Shown here: piece by piece, positions 10,478-20,974 of the stretch | Numbering within the stretch: position 1 is the stretch's first letter | How the letters are laid out: each line of letters opens with the position of its first letter | Assembly (NCBI GenBank): GCA_947462335.1 | Contig: OX381709.1 | Span: forward strand, 81,964,622 to 82,028,621 | Reading direction: 5' to 3' | Source: Harmothoe impar | Lineage: Eukaryota; Annelida; Polychaeta; Phyllodocida; Polynoidae | Length of the DNA stretch: 64,000 nt | Program-made: the position numbers and the translations under genes | Notes under the pieces: generated by a model | What the model saw: only the letters and a program-made list of their open reading frames with translations | What the model was told of the DNA's origin: nothing | Database searches by the model: none

Positions 10478-10799
10478 GGGAGTGTTCATTTATTATTTAC
10501 AGGGGGGGGGTGGTGGGTTTGGGGGGGGGGCGTAAAAATTTCCGACCCCTCCTGAGGGGGGGGCGTAAAAAATTCTGACCCCTCTTGAGGGGGGGGCGTA
10601 AAAATTTAAGCCCCCTTTTAGCAAAAAAGCCCGCGCGTTACTATAGTTCAAAGGGGGGGGGGGCGAAAAATTTTCGCCGCCTTCGGCGAGGGGGGGCGCG
10701 AAACATTCCACGCGCTCTCGAGGGGGGGCGTAAAAATTTTTCGCCCCTCCGCGCGAAATCTCACCACCCCCCCCCTGTAATTAATAAATGAACACTCCC
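10478..10799. mobile_element. MITE, TWA-flanked family (copy 1)
   Basis: Terminal inverted repeats start GGGAGTGTTCATTTATTA and the ends are flanked by TTA on both sides. The interior is made of G- or C-runs and hairpins. Copies with the same ends lie at 55534, 57650 and 58969, plus a degraded one near 54150-54480. A 3-bp TWA duplication with GGG ends fits PIF/Harbinger; no transposase is present. Confidence 0.75.
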
Positions 10800-10954
10800 T
10801 TATTCACTTGAAGACTTTCATCCCTGTATATCGTGGAATAGACCTGTGGAATAAACCTGCAAATCCAATAGTCACTGCACTCTTTATGGCAGCCCAGTGG
10901 CTCTGATTTGTTGATTTACTGATCTGCTTGTGCTATGTCATCAATTTCTATGTT

Positions 10955-11328
10955 TAGTTAGTACATCCAATGTGTGGGACAAAAAAAAATTGATTTCCCT
11001 AAAAAGGAGCCAGAATGTTCACAAATAATATATTTGACTTCCTCTATGTTTCATACCCCCCAATGCCCCCCGATTTTGCTCTAATTAGATTTTATTGCCC
11101 AATATGTGGTCTTTTTTTAATAAAAGCGTGCACGCTTTTATTTCTCCCATTGGAAATACACTAGAAAAGCCCATGGTTGCGGGACATTGGATCTCTTTCT
11201 GACACCCATTGATGATATTTAAGCGACCTCTATTCTCTAAATATTATACTTTTACAGTGTTTGGTATACATTTAAGTAAGATTTAGAGTTTGACGAAAAA
11301 TCGGATATACCCACTTTAACATCCCTGG
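10955..11328. mobile_element. MITE with TTAAAGTG-type ends
   Basis: The right end (ATCGGATATACCCACTTTAA) matches in inverse orientation the end of the element at 62709-63049. The left end, with GTGTGGGACAAA, is degraded, so the left boundary is approximate. Noncoding. Confidence 0.5.
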
Positions 11329-11793
11329 TTCACTTTATTTTTGTATATTGCACTGCATACCCATGACTACTATTATGTCCTGTTAACTGATGTAACGTGC
11401 TATAATTCATTGCTATTAATATGTCTACTTCCTGTTGCCTGTATGTTAGGCCACCTTTTTTGGATAACTTGGATTACGGGCTCTTACTGTTAATATTTTG
11501 GAAGGGCAGAGGGGAAAAAAAAAGCAGTTTTACACACCGCCCGGAGTACCGAAAATTCCAAAAGGCCAGAGGCAAAAAATAAAAACACAAAAAAACACAT
11601 TAAAGACCTCATTTTTAGGTGATATAATGAAGGTACGTTGAGAACTATCCCTAATCTGAAAGGCCTTATTCCATCTTTTGCTGGTCAACAGGTACTTTTT
11701 TTTTTTTGGTAAATATTTTCAAAAATTCTCGGAGGGAAAAGGTAAACTTTTTTTTTTTTGGTAGATATTTTCACAAATCTCGGCGGCGGATCT
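11329..11793. other. AT-rich flank, no gene seen
   Basis: Contains homopolymer runs and remnants of dispersed repeats but no supported ORF, RNA gene or clear element ends. Confidence 0.4.
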
Positions 11794-12336
11794 CAGGGGC
11801 GGCGGAACCATTTTAAAGTTGGGGGGGCAAAGGGCTGACAATTTTTCTAGTGGGGGGGGGGGTAAGTGGTCCATAAACCCAATAGAGGGGGCACTCAAAT
11901 GTTGCAAGCGCAGCGCAGCAACTTCGCAAGCGCTGCGCAGCGAAAGACTAGGGGGGTCTAGGGGCATGCCCCCCCAGGAAATTTTGCATTTCTAGAAGCG
12001 AATTGGTGCATTCTGGTGCATTTTTAGAGTTGTCAGGGATAGGATTTCCCCCTCTGCTTCTGTAGCTTTTTTTTAATACTTTCTATGGAAAAATACATGC
12101 CCCTTCCCCACAAGAGATTTTATGTAGATGCTAAACAGGAATTTTGACAGGAAAGCCAAAAAATTAAAATAAAAGGTTTGTTTCAGGTTACCCGACCCTA
12201 CGTATACCTAGCAAAGCAGGACCCACCCTAGGAAAAAAAACTGGCGATTGCGAGTAAATTTTGTGGTAGGCCTACTTTTCAGCCTAGAATTAAAAGTTTA
12301 AAATTCAGTAAAAAAAAAGGTCCGACCTACCATGTA

Positions 12337-12830
12337 AGTAGTATAGTATGTATCGGAACGGGACTATAGTTAAGTACTGTTTATTACTCAATCGACATGC
12401 AGCCAATCAGAGGCCTTCATTTGGTCACGTGACCGGAAGTGACCTACTTAGGGGATTAGTGGTGCATTCTGGGTAACCCTGCAGCCAATCAGAGGCCACC
12501 ATTTGGTCACGTGACCGGAAGTGACCTACTTAGGGGATTAGTGGTGCATTCTGGGTAACCTACTGACCTACTTAGGGGACCGGAAGTGACGTCATATGAC
12601 CTAATTTAGGATCACGTGACCGGAAGTGACCTGATGAGTCACGTTAGCGGAAGTGACGTCACATGACCTAATGGCCGACCGGAAGTGAGTGACCTCATTG
12701 AGGATCACGTGACCGGAAGTGACTTGATTGATCGCGTGAGCGGAAGAAGAAGTTTTTTGTTTAGGAAGTGAGGGTCTTTAGGATCACGTGACTGGAAGCG
12801 ACGTCGTCACATGAGTGACGCTTTAAGAGA
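12337..12830 (+). repeat. Left terminal inverted repeat, Polinton copy 1
   Basis: Matches the reverse complement of the right end for the first ~110 bases almost perfectly, then through repeated modules. The modules contain GTCACGTGAC (E-box), CCGGAAGTGA (ETS-like), TGACGTCA (CRE-like) and AGCCAATCAG (CCAAT box). At least five CACGTG cores occur in about 400 bases. The inner boundary is approximate. Confidence 0.85.
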
Positions 12831-12970
12831 CTGCGCGACTTACTAGTAAAAGAAGCCGTATGAAAATAAAAACACAACAATATTTTATTTTATTTTTTTT
12901 ATTTCTTTTTTTTTCAATCTTGATAAACACTCTATTTTTGAAAAGATGCACACGCTTATTTTTTTTTTTT

Positions 12971-15900
12971 TCATATCTCTAAAGGACTCGTTGTCACACC
13001 GTCAGAATGCACGCGACGCTTATAATACAAGTAGCGCACGCCGTCTTTCTCTATGGTGTAGGTGACCATTTTGTTTCGCACCACTTTGAAGTTTCTATTT
13101 ACAGCAATGAGAGTTTTTCGTTGGCGAAGAACATCCAAGAAGTCGTCTGGTTCCTGAGGGTTTTGTTTCTTCTGTACGCCTTTTGCACTCCATTTTTTGG
13201 ATTTTCTTTCACCGGTGTCGCTGACTCGATCGTAGCAAATGTAAGTCTTAGGGTTGAGACTTAGGATCCCGTCACCTTCCCACTCCGCTTTCATAAGCCC
13301 CGAAGTTCTCAGATCGTGAAGGTACCGTCTCTCACAACATCCGCCGGGCGGCGGACACCATTCTCGCACTCTTTCCGTTTTTGTCTTCACGAAAAGCTCT
13401 AAGTGATCGTCGCACACCGCTGTCGGAAGCCACTTTCGTTTCTCTCTGAAGTACGTCTCTCTCAGGCGAGGTTTGACTAGGTCATCCAACGTGTCACCGC
13501 TGAGAGCCATGTAAAGACTGTCGGTGTCCATTTGACAAAGGGCATAATCGCGCCGATCGACGAATCTATCCAAGAAGTCGTATGTGAACTCTAACATTTT
13601 CAACTTCGCGTACTGGTATACCATGAACCCTATTTGAATAGGGAGGTTGTTGTTGACTGTTTTCGGTTGTAGTTCGACTTCAAACAGATCGGAACTCAAC
13701 TCGGACGCCTTTTTGAAGCGCCACGAATTGGCCAATAGTTCGAACTTCCGACTGTCAGTGTATCTCACCGCCGTGTGTTTTTCTTTGTTGCAGATTGTTT
13801 TACCGTACGTAGCGTTTCCCATTAACTTGTAACAGTCTGACAGAATTTTCTCGTTCTCGTTCACGTCGCCACGTCTTCGCGCCGCCGTTACTTCGTCCGC
13901 GAAACCGGCAAAGGAGCGTTTAGGTAGGTATTCTACCACCAGCTGCACTTTGGTGACTATCAAACCGTGCTCTAAATACCACTTGAGAAGCGGCGTTCCC
14001 AAGAGAATATTTTTTCCGTGGTAACTCCCTATCAGACATCTCTGAGGCGTGTTCAACAGCTTTTCTTCCTGCGCAAAGTCTGACATGTGAGGTCCTATGT
14101 CCGATTTTGAAACGGTCGCGTTCTTGAAAACGGGGGTCATTTCTTCGAAGTAGTCTCATAGGTGAGGCGGCGTAGTGATGTCCACTTGAACTAAACCGAA
14201 CATTTTCTCCTCTTTCACAGCGGAAAGGATGTCGCTCTCGCTCATCGCGTTTCGAGACACTTTCAAAGCGTCAACCTTCCAGCGTTGTTGGGAGGCCTTG
14301 ACCCGCTCATCTCGACGCTTCATCTCTCGCCATTCGCACTCCCACACGACGACCAGCTTGTGACCTAGCGCTTTCAAGTAAGCGCTTACTCTGGTCGTTC
14401 TGTCGCGTCTCTCCTCTCTCAGTGAAGCGCACTGATATCGGTGCGACGGTATGCACTCGTGAGCGTGGAACCAACACCCGTGAAACTGGAAAACCGTATT
14501 AGAGGCCGCGTGAAACCCGTCCACGCGAATTCTCCGACAGCCTACAACCATCTCGCCGCCGTTCAAAGCGTGGCGCAGTTTCACGTCGCGGTCGTGCTCT
14601 ACGAAGCGTAACCACTCCAAAGCGCTGTGAGAGTTTCTTTGCCTAATTTCGGGCTTGAACTCGGTCTCGGGCCGTCTCACCGCGTAATAGCCCGTGCAGT
14701 GCGCTTCGCTCATGCAGCGCAAGTACAGAGAGTTAGCGTCTAGTCCTAGGATGTGTTGGCACGGTCTCGCTTCTTCGCCGTACTTGTGCTCCCTTATCCG
14801 CGTGGTGCCCTTCTCGTGAAATCTATGGAAGATGATGGAAGGACCGCCGACTAGATTTTCTTTGATCAGAGCGTGGAGGACGGCGTCGAACTGGGGGAAC
14901 GTTGTGAACGCGTCTTCTAGGTTTTGGAAGAGGAACCGTAAAGTCAAACCGGCGAGAGAAACTCCGTCTTTCAACATGTCAATGCCGCGATCTTGGAAAA
15001 ATTTAGCGTGATTTTTCAGAGCTTCTATGAAAGGTTTGACGTCTTTGTTGTTGTAGTGGATCAAGTAGTCTTCCATAGTTTGCATCTTCTCGTCGGACCA
15101 AACTTTCTGACATGCGGCGTAGTCGGATTCGGACATTTTGACGCCCGTCAGCTCGCTGTCGAAAGCCGATCTCGGTGGCAGCGTTCTGTTTGCCAGTTTC
15201 CTGGTAGACGTCATCCATTCGTAAGGAAAGTGACCTTTCTCTTCGTTCCTGGTGAAAGCTCGCAAATAGGTCGCGTAGTTGTAACCGGGTGCCAAATAGT
15301 TGGCTACGTCCAAGAAAACCGTGTGCTGTGTGTAAACCGCCAAGTATTGATTGCTTCTCTTTATGACGCTGAATTCTTGGTTTCTTCGGTCTCCGGAGGC
15401 GAAGAACGAGTGAAGGCGTATTTTGATCAGGTTCAAGTCGTAACGCCCCGAGTTGAAGCCCACGACTGGAGCTTGACGGATGTATCTCAGAAGACGCTTC
15501 TTCAGTTGAACTAACGGGTGTCTGGTCTGAGCCGCAGCGAAGCCGCCTGGAGAAGGGGTGAACGTCGCCTCCTCCAGCAGGAGAGCTTCACCTATCGCCG
15601 CATCTAACTTCGCTAAGGTCGGTCGGTAAAGTTCTAGCACAGCTTCCCCGATGACTTTGGCGTTCTCGTTTATGTGATTTAAAACTCGGTCCAACAAGGG
15701 GTCGGAATCTGCGTCGGATTCTCTGACGAAGCAGACGGGCCCCTCCCACCCCGGAAAGTCGGATGCGACGCTAGCCGACAAAGGGACGTGATCCCACAGC
15801 AGGGACACGTGTTCCGTCGACGGTTCTTTGCACGGTCTGAAGAAAGCCTCGAAATCGAAGGCGATCTTGTAAGGGTAGATTCCGGAATGTCCGTCGGGGG

Positions 15901-17095
15901 GAAAAATGGAGAAGTCTGCTAGCGCTTCGAAAATCGTTCTCGAATTTTGGTAGATGCCACCTACGTAGCGCAACTTGACTTGTCGGCAAGAGGAAAGCTG
16001 GTTCCTGTGTCTCTTCAGCAAGAACTCGGTGGTGAACGCCGCCTTACACTTGCAACATTCGTATATGCCCGCGTACGCGTTGAAGTCCGTGACGAGAGAG
16101 ACGTGCAAACCGCCTTTCGCCGTCAGGTGTAGGTTGACTTTACCTCGGGCGGCCAGAGTTCTGGAAGGCGGTCTGATCAGAGTAACGCGTCTTCTCAACT
16201 TCCGCCCCGGCACTTGACGCGACGCGGTGTAAACCGCTATCTGTACGTCAAACAAGTTCTCTAACGCGGGTAAGTCGCGGATGTTCAGACCCGGAAAGGA
16301 TTCAGGTGTGGCAGCGGGACAGAACTGACGTAACAAATCTGAAGCGCGCTTGCTGGTGTTGTATAAGTGAAAGGAAATGCAGCGGAAGATGCAGAGGTTG
16401 TCCTTGTTGGGAAAATCTAACACGCCGCTTCTCTTTCCAACTCGACCGGCCTGAGTGATCCTACCGCCTATGGGGAATTCCCCCGGTCCCATGTAAACGC
16501 AAATGTTCAAATTGGTAGGAAAAAGAACGTGCCACTTGGTGTCAGCGTCGCAAAGTTTCCGTACTTCCTCGCAAGCGACGGTGTTTTCCATCTTTGAGAG
16601 GAGCTCTTCCAAAGTTTCTGAATTAGTTATAGTAGGGAGCGGTTGTATGAGAGTTGCGTTGTTCTGGGAGGCGTGAAAGTAGCGCAGTTTGCTCTTGTCT
16701 TCTCTGTGTTGTAAGAGTAAGCCTACCGAGAAACCCACTTTGTATCTGAATCTTTGTGTCAAGTGAATGCGACGCATAGTATCTACAGCGTCACTCAACT
16801 CGCCGGTTGGTAGCCTGAAGTTTGTTACACTCACGCGAGTCCCGTGCATCCTGACGCCCGTTTGTATCGCAGGCCAATTCGCCGTGAACGTTTCCTCCCC
16901 GTTCGGTACAGCACATATGCGCGGAGGGACGATCACCCCGTCCAGAGATTCGCGTCGACAGGCGATCTTTCGGCAATCGCCTTCGCCGCATAGAGGGCAA
17001 AACTTAGGTACTACTCTACAATTTTCTACGTGTCTCTCGTGGTTGTACGGTCTTTTAAACATTTTGAAACACTTTTCGCATACGTACTGTGTCAT
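12971..17095 (-). pseudogene. polB: Protein-primed family-B DNA polymerase, copy 1, interrupted by a stop codon
   Basis: Runs right to left from ATG 17095. After 979 codons it meets a stop at 14156-14158, then the same frame stays open to 12971. In copy 2 the same codon is CGA (Arg), so the break is a CGA-to-TGA change, a CpG transition. The stop falls between polymerase motif A and motifs B/C, so the truncated product would keep the exonuclease but lose the active site. All motifs described for copy 2 are otherwise recognisable. A minus-strand poly(A) signal candidate lies near 12894. Few other differences are seen, so the copy decayed recently or is sequenced as one of several alleles. Confidence 0.85.
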
Positions 17096-17284
17096 GTTTT
17101 TTTTTCACTCAGTTACCAACTACTTAGCCGTCTAACTATCTATCTATCTATCAATCTATCTGTCTATCTATCTATCTATTTATCTTTCTGTCTGCTGTCT
17201 GTGTATCCGTCTGTCTGTCTCATACAGCGTACGTCAAACGCTGTGTGTGTGTGTGTGTGTGCGCGCGTGAGCGTTGAGCGTCTC
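17096..17284. repeat. Microsatellites between the PC4-like and PolB genes
   Basis: TATC/TGTC tetranucleotide runs (about 17133-17222) and a GT run (about 17242-17262). The equivalent block in copy 2 (47272-47425) differs in repeat counts. It lies upstream of the PolB start, so it falls in its leader or promoter; no TATA box is obvious. Confidence 0.8.
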
Positions 17285-18429
17285 TCATTCCGAATCTATG
17301 CCGAGATATTTCAGAATGATCTCTGTTTTGTCATCCAACTCTTTGAGCGCTCTGGCGGACAGCGTCACTCCCTGCTGTGTGGGTTTTTTGTCAGGACCTT
17401 CGTACTTGCGCACGTGGACGAGGTTCTTACCGCTGTAGTAGCTCACAGCTGCGTACACTTCGCCCTCCTCATCCAGCACTGCGAACCAGGGGGTGTGATT
17501 AGGTTTTCCTTGCGTGGCCGCTGTGTCGCGTATGCGCACCACTGCGCGGATATCGGCGATGCGTGCTATTAGCTCGCGCAGCGCGTCGGCCGTGAAGTGC
17601 ACTCGCTTGCTTCTGGTCAGAGACGCCTCTTTCACCTGGCCGTCTTTTGTGTAGCGCGGCCTCCTAGACAGTCTAGCCACGTCCTCCCAGATCTCCAGCG
17701 TCAAAGCTCCGTCTAAGCAGAACTCTAACCCGAGAAGACGGGAGAAGGTTTTCTCTGCTTCTTCTCGTCCATCTCGTTCTTTTTCTTGTATTTTTCTCTT
17801 CTTACTAGGCCTTGTTGTTCTGGAACTCACCTTAGAACGTTTCACACCCGCAGGATGAGTAACACCATCAGCGTGAGCTGAATCAGCAGCAGAACCGATA
17901 GCAGGAGCAGCGTCAGCGCTGGTGGTATCCGAGGCCTCGTTGTTGGAACAGCGCAGCCACACGCCGTCGGTGCTGAGTGTAGCGGTAGAAGATGAAGTGC
18001 CGCCGCCCTCGTAAGGTGGCGGTGAGGGCAGTCGCCACGGACCGGACGGGACGCTACTAGTGGAGGAAGTGAGGTCGAAAGGTCGAAGAGGGAAGCCAAA
18101 AAACGTACCGCCCACCCCTTTCCCTTCGGGTTGTTCGTACGCCTCGTCGTCAGCGTCGTTCTCTGTCTCACCCTGTTGCTGCTGCTGCTCCTCCTCCTCC
18201 TCCTCTTCTTCTCGGTTTAGGGGCTGAGTGTCCGAATAGCTGTCACTCTCAGCGCGAGCGGCGTCGAGGGCGTCGGTCGATGTAGTGGTGGAGGAGAGGG
18301 GCTGTGCAACGTGCGGCAGGTCATCAAAGTCATCAACAGTAGTGGGGAGGTAAAAACCCGGTTGCCAGTACTGCGCTGTGCCAGGAGCGTTGTCGTCAAT
18401 AGTAGTAGCGGTAGCAGCAGGTGCAGCAG

Positions 18430-18475
<46 letters not shown>

Positions 18476-18886
18476 CGCAACAGTAGCAGGCGCAGCAGCC
18501 TCAGCAGGCGCAGCAGTAGCAGGCGCAGCAGTAGCAGGTGCAGCAGCAGCAGCAGCAGCCGCAGCAGGCGGGGCGGCAGTAGCAGCGGCAGCGCGCTTAG
18601 CAGCAACGTGTACCGTCGCGAGTGTAACAACGTCGCTAGCACGACGACTACTACCAGTAGTACTACTACTACTACTACTACTACTACTAGTACTACTACT
18701 GCTACTACTACTGCTACTACTACTACTACTGCCGCGAGCGCTCGCTACAGCGGGAGGGTGATAAGACCAAGCGGCTGCGGCGGTAGTCTCATTTTCAGTA
18801 GCAAGAGGAGGCACTGACGCTAAACGAGCGCTGTTCCGCGTAGTCTTCTTGTTCTTGGACGGCGCTAGGTGTTGTCTTTTGCTCAT
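17285..18886 (-). CDS. Low-complexity protein with two C-terminal PC4-like domains, copy 1
   Basis: ATG 18886 is chosen because the longer frame begins at a TTG; this gives 533 residues. The N-terminus is basic (MSKRQHLAPSKNKK). Next are Ser, Thr and Ala homopolymer tracts encoded by AGT/GCA-type repeats, an acidic E/Q tract, and a nuclear-localisation-like PSKKRKIQEK. The last ~150 residues are complex: two tandem segments, each with beta-strand-like sequence followed by a helix. The second, LVHVRKYEGPDKKPTQQG then VTLSARALKEL, resembles the ssDNA-binding fold of transcription coactivator PC4/SUB1; the first (SLTRSKRVHFTADALRELI) has the same pattern. A role as ssDNA-binding protein for strand-displacement replication, or as transcription cofactor, is inference. 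TATA on the minus strand lies about 60 bases upstream. Confidence 0.7.
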
Positions 18887-18944
18887 GGTGGTGACTGTAG
18901 AGAGCAGCAAAAGAATGAGTGAGTGAATGGAGGTTTCCAGACCC

Positions 18945-18952
18945 CTTATATA
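18945..18952 (-). promoter_or_regulatory. TATA box of the PC4-like gene, copy 1
   Basis: Minus-strand TATATAAG, about 60 bases before ATG 18886. The same box sits at the same distance in copy 2 (49078-49085). Confidence 0.65.
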
Positions 18953-18964
18953 CGCCTTCTCGCT

Positions 18965-19345
18965 TCTAGAGCTAAGCTACTTACTGACCCTGTTCAGCTG
19001 CCGCCGGCTGGCCGGCGGCCATTCACAAAGAGAAACAAAAGACATAAGGCATGACGTTTTCAGCTGGATCCCTTTCCCCCCTTTTGAGAGATCGACTGTC
19101 ATGAGCTAAGCCGCTTACCACCCTGTTCAGCAATTCAACGCGCATTAGCTGTATAAAGGATTAACCGGTTGCTGCCGTCGACTGACCGGCGGCCATTCAC
19201 AAAGACATAAGGTATGACGTTTTCAGCTGGATCCCTTTCCCCTCTTTTTTTTTTGAGGGATCCACTGTCATGAGCTAAGCCACTTACCACCCTGTTCAGC
19301 CATTCAGCGCGCGTTAGCTGTATAAAGGATTAACGGTGATGAGCT
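18965..19345. repeat. Tandem repeats in the divergent intergenic region, copy 1
   Basis: A unit of roughly 150-170 bases occurs about two and a half times. Each unit contains GCCATTCACAAAG, TATGACGTTTTCAGCTGG, CACCCTGTTCAGC and GCTGTATAAAGGATTAA. Since the units hold CRE-like TGACG and TATAAA motifs and lie between divergent genes, they may be regulatory. Copy 2 keeps the array (49130-49470). Confidence 0.65.
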
Positions 19346-19832
19346 TAGAGTGTGTATACAAAAAAAAACTACAGGAGGCGTGTGGCGTGAAGCAGGACCC
19401 CCCTAAGACGAACGTGTCTGTCTGTGAGTAGAGGCGTGTGCATGTGGTGAGCGACTTAAGTGTAAGACAAAAAAAAAATCACCACCTCCTGCCGTGGTGA
19501 GTAGACCGCGCCGGCCAGGCGGCGGCGGCCGGCTAGTTCAATAGGGAGGGGTGACAGCTGACTAAGGCTGTGCATGAAAAAAATCCGATTTTCACCTGAC
19601 CTCTGACGTTTGTTACAATGAATGTCAGAGGGAGGGAGACGTCCTCAGGTAGGGGGTAGGAGGTAAGGCTATGGATGAGGAAGAAACACCGTTTTCAGCT
19701 GGTCTCCACGGATAGCGATGACACACCCCTCGTCATCTAAGCTCTTAAGGAGCGGAGCGGTTGAAAAAGCGTCATGCGGACAGGTCGCTACACAGCTGGA
19801 GTGCTGTTGGAAATGGGATTAAACTCCCTCTG
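19346..19832. other. Conserved intergenic DNA upstream of the death-domain gene, copy 1
   Basis: No ORF. Conserved with copy 2 at near-coding level, including CTACAGGAGGCGTGTGG, a small hairpin around CCTCTGACG...GTCAGAGG and CGTTTTCAGCTGG. Probably promoter or leader sequence. Confidence 0.4.
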
Positions 19833-19839
19833 TATAAAA
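19833..19839 (+). promoter_or_regulatory. TATA box of the death-domain gene, copy 1
   Basis: TATAAAA in an otherwise unremarkable context, about 155 bases before ATG 19991. The leader between them holds a CCG/CCA trinucleotide run (19896-19980). Conserved in copy 2 at 49978-49984. Confidence 0.6.
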
Positions 19840-19935
19840 AGCTCTGATTTCTGTTGGAAAAAAACCATATCGCCTCTGACCACAGTAACGTCTACTACCA
19901 CCACCGCCGCCACCACCGCAGCCGCTGCCGCCGCC

Positions 19936-19966
<31 letters not shown>

Positions 19967-19990
19967 CCACCACCGCCAAGACGAGACGAG

Positions 19991-20731
19991 ATGGCTCAAG
20001 CTATTCCACTTTCAAGCTCGCCTTCACCGCCTTGTCCACCTGAAAAAAAGTTAATGCAGCTTGACGACGTGAGACGCGGGAGGCAGACCGATGGGGAGAA
20101 CAGAGAGGTAGGACAGCGGCGGTTAGCCTATAGCGACGCCTTGCTTCGTCAACTAGGTAAAGAGTTGAGCGGCTGTTGGAGAGAGTTGGGCAGTAGCTTA
20201 AAAGTTACCGCCGCCCGTATGGATGCTCTAGTAGAGCGCAGTGTCAAGACACCGGAGGAGCTGTGTACGGCGATGTTCCGAGTCTGGTGGGGTGAAACCC
20301 CGCATCGTCATAGATGGGGAGAGCTCGGTCGCGTCTTCACCCGCATTAGACGCGTGGAACTGTTGGCTCAGTGGATGTCCCTTCTCCACAGACAGGGGTT
20401 GGATTTCGAAAACCCCGACTCGCGCGCGATGCATAAGCACTTGGGCACCCTCGGCAGACGTCTAGGTAGCAGGTGGAAAGAGGTGGGGGACCATTTAAAG
20501 TTGTCGCCTGAGAGGTTAGATAAGATCGCTGAAGAATGCGAATACGGAGGAAGTCCCGCTGAGTGGGCCTTCCGAGTGTTGAAAATGTGGCAAGATGAAG
20601 CTGACGGTGCCGGCGGTACACCTTTTGAACTCCTTCGAGTGTTGACTGAGGACATGGGAAAGTTTGACCTCGGCATCGCGATATTACTTGACTTTATCAA
20701 GCAAGAAACAACGAGAACGACGGACATGTGA
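19991..20731 (+). CDS. Tandem death-domain-like protein, copy 1
   Basis: 246 residues from ATG 19991, the first good ATG after the TATA box. After a Pro/Ser-rich start come two repeats with the death-domain pattern. Repeat 1 (about 49-126) has LGKELSGCWRELGSSLKV, a basic/acidic helix, then LCTAMFRVWW and a final helix. Repeat 2 (about 148-234) has LGRRLGSRWKEVGDHLKL, ERLDKIAEEC, WAFRVLKMWQ and LLRVLTEDMGKFDLG. Death domains mediate homotypic contacts in apoptosis and NF-kB signalling. No caspase, kinase or membrane part is fused, so it looks like a pure adaptor or decoy. Interference with host cell-death or immune signalling is inference. The C-terminus is highly conserved with copy 2, while the leader and N-terminus vary. 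Confidence 0.75.
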   Translation: MAQAIPLSSSPSPPCPPEKKLMQLDDVRRGRQTDGENREVGQRRLAYSDALLRQLGKELSGCWRELGSSLKVTAARMDALVERSVKTPEELCTAMFRVWWGETPHRHRWGELGRVFTRIRRVELLAQWMSLLHRQGLDFENPDSRAMHKHLGTLGRRLGSRWKEVGDHLKLSPERLDKIAEECEYGGSPAEWAFRVLKMWQDEADGAGGTPFELLRVLTEDMGKFDLGIAILLDFIKQETTRTTDM

Positions 20732-20881
20732 ATTGTTGTGTTTTATTTTCATACGTCTTCTTTATTAGTAAGTAAAAAAAAAAAAATCATAACAATTAAG
20801 ACGCGCGCCCTCTTAAAGTGTCACTTCCTCCAGTCGCAGCTGATCGCCTCATCGAAGCACGTGATAAACAAAAAAAAACGA

Positions 20882-20923
20882 AGAGACACGCTTCTTCCTC
20901 TCGAGAGGAAGAAGCGTGTCTCT
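20882..20923. repeat. Perfect 42-bp palindrome, copy 1
   Basis: Two 21-base arms meet at CTCGAG with no loop; the left arm is AGAGACACGCTTCTTCCTC plus TC. It lies 150 bases after the death-domain gene and inside the right TIR zone. The identical palindrome occurs in copy 2, although nearby sequence differs. Confidence 0.9.
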
Positions 20924-20974
20924 CGATTGAAATCTTTTTCTTTTCTTTTTTTCTTAAAAGAGACAAACGCCCCT

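Noticed and set aside
14993..15514. 173-codon plus-strand ORF opposite PolB (also 45135-45656)
   Set aside because: Conserved only because PolB is conserved; no recognisable domain. I considered an overlapping gene but saw no independent support.
18217..18817. Poly-Leu, poly-Ser and poly-Ala ORFs overlapping the PC4-like gene
   Set aside because: Alternative frames of trinucleotide repeats in a real gene; the same shadows appear in copy 2.
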